64,000 nucleotides of DNA from Paramoeba atlantica (taxonomy: Eukaryota; Discosea). Shown in pieces: positions 40,054 through 49,843 of this stretch (positions are counted from its first letter, which is position 1; each line of letters begins with the position of its first letter). The position numbers and the translations under genes are program-made. Below the pieces are notes generated by a model. The model did no database searches. It was not told where the DNA came from and was given only the letters and a program-made list of their open reading frames with translations. Where the stretch lies: positions 124,001 through 188,000 of the forward strand of contig CDRNVI010000023.1 of the NCBI GenBank assembly GCA_977017575.1, given 5' to 3'.

Positions 40054-41220
40054 ATGGAGAGCCCTCCCTACAAACGTGCAAGATTGGGTAAGGTGCGTGG
40101 CGCGCTGCTTTGCCAGGAGTCCGAGCTTTCCATTTTCATTAGTAATATTGCTCATACACACGCTTCATGGAATCAGTCACAATCGTGCTGTAGTTGGAAA
40201 GGAATTCATTGCGATGTAAAAAATACGGCACGGGGACTCTCCTGGAATGCTCTGTCACTGCGTGGCAACTTTAGTTGGCATCATTTACCTAATAGTATCA
40301 AAACTTTTTCTTGTTTTTCAAATCCGGAGTTGCAAGGCTTAATACCAACTGACGCTTTGCCTCGAAACTTGACGACGTTTTTTGTTTCAGATTGCCACTT
40401 TAGTGGAAATTTTGTGATGCGAGACCTACCTTCGGATCTCCTACACCTAGACCTTGCGAATAACGGATGCTCGGGGCAGTTTGCATTTACTGAGATTCCA
40501 CGCGCTCTTCGAACATTTCACATTGTTGATAACCAGTTTAACGGCTTTTTCACCGATTGGAACGAATTACCAAGCAACCTAAACTCACTTGAATTGAATC
40601 GGAATAATTTTTACGGTACAGTCGATCTTTCCATGATTCGTGATGTCGCACCAGTGCTCAATTACTTGGATTTAAGCTCAAATAGATTTTCCGGGAATCT
40701 AGATCTCGAAAACCTACCTCATACTATGGCTGAACTTAACCTTGGGTACAACCAATTCACCGGAGAAGTAGTGTTGAGCAATCTACCGCAGAGACTTCTA
40801 GATCTGCGACTAATGAATAACCTATTAATCGGGGAAACAATGTTTTGTGGGCTTCCTCCGAGCTTGCAGAGGCTTGATTTGAGTAAAAATATTTTCCAAG
40901 GTAATGTTGATCTGAGCAGCCTTCCACTCAGTCTCATATATATTGACATAAGCCACAACGAATTTAGTGGCCTACTTGACGTGAGAAAACTTCCGCAACG
41001 TCTGCAAATTATTAATGTTAGTCATAACAAATTTCACGGAGAACTTGATTGGAAACATTTTCCTGAAGAACTAGAAATACTTTTTCTACAGAACAACAGC
41101 TTTGAAGGAGGTTTCGTACTCGAGCAGCTACCACCGTTTTTAGTAGAAATCAATATTAGGAACAACTTGTTTTCAGCTGATTTATGTGAACGTGTTGAGG
41201 AGCATGTGGCAAACGCCTGA
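40054..41220 (+). CDS. LRR protein (family member 6, longest solenoid)
   Basis: 388 residues. The family motif RLGKVRGALLCQESELSIF (about 10-28) is followed by the cap ASWNQSQSCCSWKGIHCD, with the second cysteine kept and an extra cysteine in the first position. Roughly eleven LRR units follow (for example NLPHTMAELNLGYNQFTGEV and SLPLSLIYIDISHNEFSG), about four more than its relatives. The protein ends shortly after the last unit (LCERVEEHVANA). No signal peptide or membrane helix is seen, which is unusual for a Cys-capped LRR. Repeat-number variation is a common way for such families to change ligand surface. Confidence 0.87.
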   Translation: MESPPYKRARLGKVRGALLCQESELSIFISNIAHTHASWNQSQSCCSWKGIHCDVKNTARGLSWNALSLRGNFSWHHLPNSIKTFSCFSNPELQGLIPTDALPRNLTTFFVSDCHFSGNFVMRDLPSDLLHLDLANNGCSGQFAFTEIPRALRTFHIVDNQFNGFFTDWNELPSNLNSLELNRNNFYGTVDLSMIRDVAPVLNYLDLSSNRFSGNLDLENLPHTMAELNLGYNQFTGEVVLSNLPQRLLDLRLMNNLLIGETMFCGLPPSLQRLDLSKNIFQGNVDLSSLPLSLIYIDISHNEFSGLLDVRKLPQRLQIINVSHNKFHGELDWKHFPEELEILFLQNNSFEGGFVLEQLPPFLVEINIRNNLFSADLCERVEEHVANA

Positions 41221-41503
41221 AGAGTTCAATCGTCTTCCTGTATAAAATACATTAACAGTTCTTTAAGGTATTTCAGATTCTCAATTCTTATGCAGTATTT
41301 TCACCGTGCTTTTATTTGTAACTTATTTATTTGTGACTTATTCGTAACTACTACGAGTAACAGTGAACAAATAATTCGTTCCACCGCTTTTTCAATATGC
41401 TCTTACGTATGATATGCTTCTTCGTATTCTTAGACCTACAAAAAAAATGTCATATTCATGCTTGAGAGAAAAGTGACTTTTTAAAAATACTTCCTCAAAT
41501 ACA
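41221..41503. other. Intergenic, 5' flank of the nucleoporin-like gene
   Basis: Short AT-rich gap with tttattt and gtaactta-type repeats. No gene. Confidence 0.4.
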
Positions 41504-44500
41504 ATGGTTGACTCAAATCCTTTCAAAGGCAATAAGATGTCTTCATCGAGCGTATTCTCAGATAAACCAGATGAAAAGTCGAAGGCATCAAATCCATTTT
41601 TGAGTACATCCAGTGTTTCTTCTACAGGCGGATTTCATGGTCTCGTGCAGTTGAAAAACGCTATAGAAAAGAATGAAAACAAGTCAACTAAAAAGTTTAC
41701 ATCGGCCTTTACGAATTTTCCAAAGGACACGCCGGTACTTAGCACACATGATTATGTTGAGGAATTCGATATGCTCTCAGAGTCAGGAAGTGACACATTA
41801 TCTACAAAGTCTTCGAATCTATCACCTTCGGATTCGTTGTCTTTCACGGAGAATCAAATTCCTTCAATTGATCAAAAACTATCGCTGCGTTCCGACTCTA
41901 GCATGTTGTGTAGCACGCCAAATGCGAAGCATTCGACATCAGAAATATTGTTTGACAAAGTCGAAACTTCAATTTCTACCCTCAAAGGGCTTTCAGTAGC
42001 GGATACAGGACTAGGAAAGAGCTGCGAAGAAGGCCCACACATTGAATCAGAAAATGACAAGTGTATCAAATCACAAACTGCAAAGAACTTTGTATCTCAC
42101 GAGACTCTGGATGATATCCATCGGACGTCGAGCATGCCTTTTCAAGCGCCTTCCTCGTCCGCAGGCCTTGGCGGCTTTGGTTTGGCCATGCGGCTTGCAC
42201 AAAACCTTCAAGAGAAGAATAACAATAAAAATAGTAATGGCGAAATCCGGAATACATCGGCTTTTCGAGATTTCCCCCAGGCGGAGTCTGTTGCGTACTC
42301 TCCTCCATTCGGTTCTTTGAGCGACAGTGAGAGTTGCGCTTCCCAAAGTTTCTACGAGTCCGATGAAGATAGGACAACGCGGCACAGCTCTTCGATTTCC
42401 GAATTTATGGATGTCCTGACGCTGAAAGCGAACGAAGCAGAGATCCCAGGGCACGTCCTTGCGAATCCAGATCATCAAAAAACCCCCAGCAGCACGTCGT
42501 CTCAGTCGCTTGTGGGGCTTCATACACCAGAGCTAAGTCCCTATCCTGAATCAATTGAGATGAGCGAAATACGAAAAAGTTGGCTAAACGATACTCGATC
42601 AGGAGTTATTTCTGATTTTGTGCAGCTTTCCAGTTTTGATCAAGCGAATCTACAAGGTTTGGCTTCCGATTTGCAGCAGTCGTACTCCCCTTCGTCTGGA
42701 CATTTCACTGGAGATGCTCTCATAATCGCATCAGAGAATGTTTCCATAAAGAAGGAAATTTTCTCAGAGACAATGCTAGAGCCTTCAACTGAGCAATCAT
42801 TGGGTTCTAAGTGGAGTTCGCAAATAACACACCCTAGTGTGTTACATTCTGCCAACATGGAACTTGGAGAAGGTTCTGTGGAAGATAATCTGTGCAACGA
42901 AGGTATCCAATCTACTGTCTTTGATATAAATTCTATCAACCCTGTTAATAGTGCGAACGATCTTGATGAACGCACCGCATGGCTTGAGAACTTCTTAGAG
43001 ACTCTGTCGATTGATTCATCATCCGCAGAACCCACAGATACAAGGATGAGCTCCACGCTTGTCGATGAAATACGAAAGCGTAGCGTGTCACAGTGCTCGG
43101 AGCTACGAAATGTGTATCCTATCATGGAACAACGAACGGAATCGATGAATGCCCGCCTTGAAGCGGAACGGGACAAACTCCGCGAGACTCTTCGTGAAGT
43201 GCAGCGGATGCGCTCACGTGCCCCCTCGCTAGCCTCTGGTACACAAGCTCACTCGGTACGTAGCGTCAACTCGGCCATTTTAACACCATTTTTGGACGCA
43301 CAATCATCGCCCGCAGACACTAACTCACCTCGTGACAATGTTGTCTCTCGTCCTTTGGAAAAGGACGAAACAGCTACCAAAAGAGATTCCACCTTGCCGA
43401 GCTCTGGTGACTTTATGTTTGGATTTACTCAACTGTACCTTGGATCTGCTCATCCCGAACGTGCAACGACCTGGGAATCGCTAACCGAGGAATGTGGACG
43501 ACTATCGACACGTAGCAGTACGAAGGAAAGTGGGGAAGGCATCAGGAAAAAGCCAATTCCTAAATTTAAAGGCTTTCGAGTCCCTACGTCGGCGCCCGTC
43601 TCAGAGCACTCAAAGGCGACCGTTTCAAAGTCGAAACTACGACCATCGGAAAGCCGGGCCTCACAGACGGATGATGTGGATAAAGGCGTAAGTACAAACT
43701 TTCTGCATTACAAGGACAGCAACCGAAAGTCATTTGAAGAAAGCAGTCTCCAGAAAAGCGAAACATTGCCTTCTGAACAAATCTCGAAAAGTCCGAACGT
43801 AACTCGCAAACCAGACCACTCAGGTCGAGCCGCGATGCCTTCACTAGACGTATCTTCTATCAAGAGTTCACGAGAGGCATCGCCAGATCCTTTTCCACCT
43901 CCTTCGTCTCACTTTCGACAACAATTGGCAGTAAAGGGGTCAAAAATATTTACCGATAAAATACAAGTCGAACAACTGGAAACACGAAGCAACAAACCCG
44001 TGTCATCGTTAGCTTTAAACACGACTCAGGCTTTGGATTCAGCTGGCATGAGTACTCATTCCAGAGAGGATATGCGCTCTATTACTCCAACGGCAATACA
44101 GGGTAAAAAGGATGTCATTGCGCAGGAACTTTATGTCAAATCAGATAAAAAGGCCCCCGAAAAATCCACAGCGAGTACGCTATTGTCATCTTCTAAGGAA
44201 GTTGCTCTTTCTTTTGTTGAAAATACGACCAGTCTTTCGATTGGACAACAACTCGAAAACATAGATGAAACAGAAAACGCGACACCTTTTTCTGACGTAA
44301 ATTTTGCTGCTGGCACTAAAAAGATTTCGACCATTGAATTATCATCACATCTAGAGACGAAGGGTTCCAAGGATTCTGTCAATTCTTTTTCGAACAACCT
44401 AAAAAGTCAACTTAGCATCGCCAATACAGGTTCTTTGCTAGAACAAAAGGCTGAAACTCCATCGTTTTCTTCACAGGTACTATCCACTTTACTCCCAAAA

Positions 44501-46204
44501 TCAAAGGAGGCTGCATCAGGCGATGTCAAGGCTTCATTCGATACGGAAACAAATTTGCCGCAATCAAATCTATTTGAAAAATCTTCTCCCTTTTCCTTTG
44601 CGGTGAAATCTCCAGAGGGAAAGGAGGCGAGCTTAACTCCGAAGGCTTTCGATTTTAAAGTCTCAACAAAAAGTATTGACACTGAAATATCGACCAAAAC
44701 TCCGGAAACACTCAAGAAATCAAATGAAATACCCTCTGTGTTTCAGTTTGACCAGTCGACGAGCGCTTTTTCCAGTGAAAAAAGGCTTGAGTCTCAGATG
44801 ATGTCTGATACAGAAAACGTGGGCTCAAAGCCAAATACCGATATAAATATTTTTAAAGAAAACGTGACTCACGGGACGACAATATCGCCCGTCGTAGACA
44901 AGGACACACCAAAACCCGAAGACACGACTTTGAATCCCTTCACAAACCTTTCTTTCGGGGTAAAACCACCATCCAGCGCTCCACAAAAGCCTGAGCATAA
45001 AATCCCAAGCCCCTCCCCTACCCTCTCCGCCACCGCAACCCACCCCACCCCTCCCTTAAGACCTTCCCTCCCTCCTTGCGCTCCCCCTCCTCCACCCTCT
45101 GTCCCCGAAAACACGACGAAAATGCCCACCCCCTCACCCTTCACCACGGTCTCCACTACCCAACCCACGGGGACGACCACCACGACCACCACTCACCCCT
45201 TTAAATCCCCCTGGGCCACCCAGCCCCCACCCCCCTCCCCCTTTTCTACAATAGCGACAACAACAGGAGAACAAAAAACGAAAACAACAACAGGAGAAAC
45301 ACAAGGGAATGAAAAAATGGTCTCTTCCTCCACAACACCTTTTTCTTTTTCTTCTTCCCCCTTTGTCGCTGACTCCGGAAACGCAAAGGTTCCGTTCTCT
45401 CATCCCTTTGCTAAATTTTCTTCTACGAACCCTCAAACGGGTTCAAACCCCTTTTCTTCTTCCTCTTCCTCTTCTAGGGGGATTTCACAAAATAAGGGGA
45501 ACAACGGAGGAGAAGGAGAAGAACAGAAGAATCTTGAAAGGAATAAGAATAAGGAGAAGAATAAGGAAAATCAGACACTCGGTAATCCCATCGCTGTGGA
45601 GCCAACCACAGCGAAACCCTCTGAAAGCGTATTCCCCACAAATACGGTTTTATCCTCCGCTCCTCATCCCTTTGGGGGGAGTAACCCATTAGGGGAAATG
45701 AATTCTTTAGGGGATTCAAATTCCTTCCCTGGGGGAGTGGGCGGATGGGGAAATGCGAAGACTATGGGAAGTAGTGCCCTCTCCTCTCATGGAGGATTTG
45801 GAGGGTTTGGGCATTCAAATACGATGGGGAACAGTTCCCCTTCCTCCAATGTTGGATTTGGAAGTTCTTCGAATAGCATGGGAAAGAGTTCAACAGGATT
45901 TGGTGCACGTTCTGCATTTTCAGCCTCGGCTGGGTTTTGGTCTCCCGCCGCTGGGAATGCGACAGAGATGAGTACTGGTGGACCAGCACAAACTGAGACT
46001 GCAGTATTTGGGTCCAATACTCGTTTTCAGAGTCCCAATGGACAACATGAAAGGGGAGCTCAAGGCCATGGATGGGGAAATGGTCTTTCGCAGAACAATG
46101 TGAAAACGCAGGAGGGGGGAACCAACAATGGGGGTCGCGGGGGTTTCCCGCCATCGGTACCTCAAACAGGGTTTCGTCCACGTAGTGCGTTTGCGGGAAT
46201 GTGA
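41504..46204 (+). CDS. FG/NPF-rich protein, candidate nucleoporin
   Basis: 1566 residues, almost wholly low-complexity Ser/Thr/Lys-rich and predicted disordered. NPF motifs occur at the N-terminus (SNPFKG, SNPFLS) and again near residues 1145-1320 (LNPFTNLSFG, SNPFSS). The last ~170 residues are Gly/Ser/Asn-rich with FG, GFG and PF motifs (GGFGGFGHSN, VGFGSSSNSMG, FGGSNPLG). One charged helix, ARLEAERDKLRETLREVQRM (about 548-567), could form a coiled coil. FG-repeat composition suggests a pore-lining nucleoporin that would bind import receptors such as the transportin encoded here. The alternative is an NPF-containing endocytic adaptor binding EH domains. No folded domain settles this. A C-rich Pro/Thr block (44990-45240) is followed by purine/G-rich DNA. 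Confidence 0.45.
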   Translation: MVDSNPFKGNKMSSSSVFSDKPDEKSKASNPFLSTSSVSSTGGFHGLVQLKNAIEKNENKSTKKFTSAFTNFPKDTPVLSTHDYVEEFDMLSESGSDTLSTKSSNLSPSDSLSFTENQIPSIDQKLSLRSDSSMLCSTPNAKHSTSEILFDKVETSISTLKGLSVADTGLGKSCEEGPHIESENDKCIKSQTAKNFVSHETLDDIHRTSSMPFQAPSSSAGLGGFGLAMRLAQNLQEKNNNKNSNGEIRNTSAFRDFPQAESVAYSPPFGSLSDSESCASQSFYESDEDRTTRHSSSISEFMDVLTLKANEAEIPGHVLANPDHQKTPSSTSSQSLVGLHTPELSPYPESIEMSEIRKSWLNDTRSGVISDFVQLSSFDQANLQGLASDLQQSYSPSSGHFTGDALIIASENVSIKKEIFSETMLEPSTEQSLGSKWSSQITHPSVLHSANMELGEGSVEDNLCNEGIQSTVFDINSINPVNSANDLDERTAWLENFLETLSIDSSSAEPTDTRMSSTLVDEIRKRSVSQCSELRNVYPIMEQRTESMNARLEAERDKLRETLREVQRMRSRAPSLASGTQAHSVRSVNSAILTPFLDAQSSPADTNSPRDNVVSRPLEKDETATKRDSTLPSSGDFMFGFTQLYLGSAHPERATTWESLTEECGRLSTRSSTKESGEGIRKKPIPKFKGFRVPTSAPVSEHSKATVSKSKLRPSESRASQTDDVDKGVSTNFLHYKDSNRKSFEESSLQKSETLPSEQISKSPNVTRKPDHSGRAAMPSLDVSSIKSSREASPDPFPPPSSHFRQQLAVKGSKIFTDKIQVEQLETRSNKPVSSLALNTTQALDSAGMSTHSREDMRSITPTAIQGKKDVIAQELYVKSDKKAPEKSTASTLLSSSKEVALSFVENTTSLSIGQQLENIDETENATPFSDVNFAAGTKKISTIELSSHLETKGSKDSVNSFSNNLKSQLSIANTGSLLEQKAETPSFSSQVLSTLLPKSKEAASGDVKASFDTETNLPQSNLFEKSSPFSFAVKSPEGKEASLTPKAFDFKVSTKSIDTEISTKTPETLKKSNEIPSVFQFDQSTSAFSSEKRLESQMMSDTENVGSKPNTDINIFKENVTHGTTISPVVDKDTPKPEDTTLNPFTNLSFGVKPPSSAPQKPEHKIPSPSPTLSATATHPTPPLRPSLPPCAPPPPPSVPENTTKMPTPSPFTTVSTTQPTGTTTTTTTHPFKSPWATQPPPPSPFSTIATTTGEQKTKTTTGETQGNEKMVSSSTTPFSFSSSPFVADSGNAKVPFSHPFAKFSSTNPQTGSNPFSSSSSSSRGISQNKGNNGGEGEEQKNLERNKNKEKNKENQTLGNPIAVEPTTAKPSESVFPTNTVLSSAPHPFGGSNPLGEMNSLGDSNSFPGGVGGWGNAKTMGSSALSSHGGFGGFGHSNTMGNSSPSSNVGFGSSSNSMGKSSTGFGARSAFSASAGFWSPAAGNATEMSTGGPAQTETAVFGSNTRFQSPNGQHERGAQGHGWGNGLSQNNVKTQEGGTNNGGRGGFPPSVPQTGFRPRSAFAGM

Positions 46205-46496
46205 GGCCATGGTCGAACAGAGGGGGGCGGAAGTGATCGTATGAGTAAGTGTACGGAGATTATGTGATGGACGACGGTGTGCAGTGCAAATGTCAAGTAC
46301 AGCAATCTAAAACTGTGATGTGATGGGAGTATCTAGAGGAAACCGTGCATATTTCTTTCACCCAACTTTTTTTGAGGAAGGATTTTATTAAAATGTGTGG
46401 ATGATTAGAGAGCATACATGTATGTTTGGGATTTATTAGATACTGATGTATTGCTAGACATTTACAATTTTATAAATTAAAATATTTTTAATTACC
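46205..46496. other. Intergenic
   Basis: No gene. G-rich sequence carries over from the end of the preceding gene, then turns AT-rich before the next ATG. Confidence 0.4.
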
Positions 46497-47927
46497 ATGC
46501 CCCTTGCCTTGGCGCACACTGTTCAAAAACTCGAAAAAAGAAAACGTGTACAACCTTGTTACACGAAAGAGCAAAAGATGGAGTTCGCACGGAAAAGTAA
46601 TGCTTATCCAAATACCGAACAAGCTGCAAGAGCACTTGGTGTGTCAAGTACCGCTCTTCGAGAATGGAGAGCAGGTATAGTGAATCCCGTAGCTTGTTTC
46701 TCGAGAGAGAGAAAACTCGACTTTGTTGAACAGACGAAAAAATACGCAAAACTATCAGATGCTGCTAAAGCCTTGGGTATACCTGCTAAGACTCTCTCAA
46801 AGTGGCGCGTGGATCAAAATGGCGCGAATCTTTTAGGAAGTACTGCAAGGGATCGATCGGGCCCTGACAACTCTTGTCTCCCTAAGTCTTCCTCTCCACC
46901 CCAGAAATACAATACAAAGACGCATTCTTCATCTGTTTCTCAAAGTGAGTGCAATACTGAAGGCAATGTGAAGCCCGCAGAAAACAATTGCTATACTCAT
47001 GAAATATTTCAAAATGGCCCTTTGGAAGATGCAACACGCTCTTCTTTCGACACGCATGTCGAGGCTCCCAACCATTACCAAAGTTTGATTCAGTCGGCGG
47101 AACACGTTGAAATTCCATGGCTTCTGCCTGAAATAAATCCCGAATTAGTGCGCAGATTTAAAAACTACAACGAACAGCAAGTTTTTGACCACGTAGACGA
47201 TTTGATTGAAGAAGGAGAGCGAATCCTTCAGGGCTTGGAGGAACAGAAATTACAAGAATTGGCGCTCTTCTGGTCGCCTCACCGAAAATTGCGGTATATA
47301 CTTTGGGAAACCCTCGCGCCTCGCATTTTGTTAGAATCCCTTCACAAGGCCTATGGCTATCATCTTGAGCTAAAGGAGTTCGAGGAACTGTACCACGCGT
47401 CCATTCGAAACACATGGCCCTGGCTTCTCTCCTATCCCTACTCTGTTCGTAGAGATGTTCTTTTCTGGTGTGGAGATGTCACCGACGTGGACTGTAAACT
47501 TCGAGGCTATATGGAATACACGTATTACTTGTACCAGCGAAAAGGGGTATTGTACCCCGTAAATAAGAAAACAGAACTAAAACAAGAAACTGAAAATGAT
47601 ATGAATAATGCATCCGTCCTGTCCTCACAAACACTTGAGGATACGTTGCGTCCTTTTAGGGGTTCCGAACCTCCAACGGATCTTTGGGACTTTTCTTGTC
47701 TAGAAACTCATAGTGATATGGCGGAGCGAGTTCAAACAGAGGCAGAATTCAATGGTTTTCAGAAAAAATGGCACATTGAAATGGCACGAGCCTACTGGAG
47801 ACTGTTTGATCGGTCTCCAGTAGGCTCGTGCCATTTCAATGTGCCATTTTTTCTGAAAACCATTGAATTCTGCCTCTGTTTGAACTCTGAGAATGATACT
47901 CTCCGTTTTTTGGGTATACGTGCGTAA
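46497..47927 (+). CDS. Protein with two helix-turn-helix modules, 3' end remodelled by an inverted duplication
   Basis: 476 residues. Two homeodomain-like helix-turn-helix units sit in tandem at about 22-59 (YTKEQKMEFARKSN, AARALGVSSTALREW) and 68-105 (FSRERKLDFVEQTK, AAKALGIPAKTLSKW). They resemble pipsqueak or transposase DNA-binding helices. A Ser-rich linker precedes an unrecognised helical region (about 200-350, EEGERILQGLEEQKLQELAL, then WPWLLSYPYSVRRDV). The last ~65 residues are encoded by a 75-bp inverted repeat, so the second arm is antisense of the first and the natural C-terminus is probably lost or replaced. A sequence-specific DNA-binding role is inferred; it might be a domesticated transposase. 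Confidence 0.6.
   Translation: MPLALAHTVQKLEKRKRVQPCYTKEQKMEFARKSNAYPNTEQAARALGVSSTALREWRAGIVNPVACFSRERKLDFVEQTKKYAKLSDAAKALGIPAKTLSKWRVDQNGANLLGSTARDRSGPDNSCLPKSSSPPQKYNTKTHSSSVSQSECNTEGNVKPAENNCYTHEIFQNGPLEDATRSSFDTHVEAPNHYQSLIQSAEHVEIPWLLPEINPELVRRFKNYNEQQVFDHVDDLIEEGERILQGLEEQKLQELALFWSPHRKLRYILWETLAPRILLESLHKAYGYHLELKEFEELYHASIRNTWPWLLSYPYSVRRDVLFWCGDVTDVDCKLRGYMEYTYYLYQRKGVLYPVNKKTELKQETENDMNNASVLSSQTLEDTLRPFRGSEPPTDLWDFSCLETHSDMAERVQTEAEFNGFQKKWHIEMARAYWRLFDRSPVGSCHFNVPFFLKTIEFCLCLNSENDTLRFLGIRA
47728..47887. repeat. Perfect 75-bp inverted repeat, 10-bp loop
   Basis: Arms at 47728-47802 and 47813-47887 are exact reverse complements around tgtttgatcg. It lies inside the 3' part of the helix-turn-helix gene and remains open in frame. 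With no mismatches it must be very recent, or a foldback assembly artefact. Confidence 0.92.
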
Positions 47928-48377
47928 GCGCATTTTTAAAAAAGGCCTTTATAGAATTTTCTTTATGATCATTAGTTTAACTCATTATGCTAACTAAGCA
48001 CTCATTTTTGTATGATATCACTAAGCTTTATACTTTTTTTTAACTAAATATCCTTTTCTCTTCAAATCGAGACTCTGCTTTTCAGTTTCATTTTTGCTAT
48101 TATTCCTTTTTGCTATTGTTCCTTGCGCTTTTATGTGACCAATCTCCTTCACAATCGAGCAACCTTTTTTCTCGCCAGAATGTTGCCCGAACTTTGGGCA
48201 TGTAAAAACCCAACCTGTTATAATTATTTTCTTATCTTCTTTTCTTTTCTTTCTTGACAGAATAAATACATAGAAATAGAGGGAGTGCGCGTGAAATCTC
48301 GATGACATCTCGCGAAACCTCGGTGAAACTTCGCCACCCGCATCCCCTCAATTATTATAGTTATAGCTTTAACTATT
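47928..48377. other. Intergenic
   Basis: No gene recognised. It contains phrases such as tttttgctattgttcc and ttttgctattattcc that are locally duplicated (48100-48130). Confidence 0.4.
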
Positions 48378-48722
48378 TAGGCTCTTCGTTAAACGCGGTG
48401 GTCGTTTTCAACTTAGAAGTCACTCATGCTGAGCGCTTCGCGTTGAAAACGACCACCGCGTTTAACGGAGAGCCTAAAAAAGAAAAATCGGCAAAAGAAA
48501 GATGGGGATTAGATGAATAATCAATTTTTTTGGGTGAAAAAGCTGGATTTTTTGGCAAATATTCCGAAATTTTTTGGGCCGAATTTGGGCTGTTTTGGAT
48601 GCCTTACCAGTATGGGCAGGAGTCGAATCTGTCGACAAAAACGTCGTAGAATGGTAGCTGAGGTCCCAAAATCTCTAAATACGGTTTAGGAGTCGATTTT
48701 GGAAAACTAATATTTTTACTAG
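48378..48722 (-). repeat. R1 dispersed repeat, copy G (truncated)
   Basis: Minus orientation: terminal quasi-palindrome at 48378-48477 followed by about 245 bp of the inner R1 sequence (cagtatgggcaggagtcgaa, gaatggtagctgaggtccca). The short-hairpin end is missing. Confidence 0.72.
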
Positions 48723-49022
48723 ATAGAAATTGTGAGTATTAAATGGATACATGTATACAATGTAATACGTGTATATTTGTAATACGTGTATATTCGCATG
48801 ATGACGCAACCTAGTTCCGCTATTGATGGGTGCATGATACCAAAACAATGCTTACCGAAAGAGACTGAAAAACTACCTGTTCTTTTGACTTATTCATTCG
48901 AAAGAAACTATTTTTCTTATTCTTTGTTTCAAGACCACACCTAAATCAGTTTCCGTCTTTTTCACGCTCTATTTTCTACTTTTATCCACTTTTGCCCGTA
49001 CATTTGTTTTACCCTTCTGCTC
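48723..49022. other. Intergenic, 5' flank of the Cgr1-like gene
   Basis: AT-rich, with tgtaatacgtgtatatt directly repeated (48758-48795). A pyrimidine-rich stretch (48955-49020) precedes the ATG. Confidence 0.4.
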
Positions 49023-49535
49023 ATGGTTCGGATCCAAGTCCAACGTCCTCCTCTCAAACCCAACGCTACCTCCGTCAGCACGGAAACCACAATCTTAAAT
49101 TCTCCTTCCGGTTTGCCCCTCCAAAACGTGCCAGAAAAATCATCTGAAAGTTCATCAAAGAACACACTTAAACGCACACCATCGACAGCTATATCAAAAG
49201 AAGAAATTTCCGAATTTATGCCAACAAAGGAAAAAAATCTGCAACCACAGAAAAAGACTGCAGCTGAGAAAAAGTGGCAACGTCGAATGGAGGAAAGAGA
49301 ACGTAAGAAGCGTGTGCGACACCTAGCCGACACCTTAAAAGAACAAATGGAGGCACAAAGTCGTCGGGCTCGGGAGGAACGAAAAAAGAGCTTAGAACGA
49401 CGCAAGGAGAGGGAAAGGGACGGAATGGTGCTGCAGAAAATTTCCCGCACGCGGGCGATTAAAAAACTGGCCCCCCACGTACGACGGCGATTGGGTATCT
49501 ATGCCAATCATGAGCTACAGAAACAAATGATGTAG
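49023..49535 (+). CDS. Cgr1/CCDC86-like ribosome biogenesis protein
   Basis: 170 residues. The C-terminal half (about 80-165) is a long, highly charged Lys/Arg/Glu helix: AEKKWQRRMEERERKKRVRH, then LKEQMEAQSRRAREERKKSL. It ends with LQKISRTRAIKKLAPHVRRR. This order (KWxxxMEER, ERR block, VQKI-K-T-KLK) is characteristic of Cgr1/CCDC86, a nucleolar protein needed for 60S pre-rRNA processing. The N-terminal 75 residues are disordered and Ser/Thr/Pro-rich, as in the family. The length fits (Cgr1 is about 120, CCDC86 about 360). A pyrimidine-rich stretch precedes the ATG. Generic basic coiled coils can mimic this, so some doubt remains. Confidence 0.68.
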   Translation: MVRIQVQRPPLKPNATSVSTETTILNSPSGLPLQNVPEKSSESSSKNTLKRTPSTAISKEEISEFMPTKEKNLQPQKKTAAEKKWQRRMEERERKKRVRHLADTLKEQMEAQSRRAREERKKSLERRKERERDGMVLQKISRTRAIKKLAPHVRRRLGIYANHELQKQMM

Positions 49536-49693
49536 AACAGAGGCATCGCTTTTTGTGTTTTCATGTGAGTATGTACGCGTGATTCGCTTTCGTGTTTTGT
49601 AAACTGTTCATTTCATGATCATCAATTCCGGAATGGGTACTTTCACGGGTTACTCAAGTACTTTAAAATGCTAATTATCGTGGATGAATTGTC

Positions 49694-49725
49694 AGCTGCG
49701 GGTGAGTCCGGACTCACCCGCAGCT
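49694..49725. repeat. Perfect 32-bp palindrome without loop
   Basis: agctgcgggtgagtcc is followed directly by its exact reverse complement. It lies in the gap between the Cgr1-like gene and an LRR gene. No relative was seen elsewhere in the window, and its function is unknown. Confidence 0.9.
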
Positions 49726-49843
49726 TCTCAGGTGAAAGTTGGTCTAACCATAGTTAACTTATTTAAACTATACATGTATACTTTTAGTTCATTTCACTTG
49801 TCGGACTTGCTTCTATTAAATATCATTTCTATATAGTGGATTC

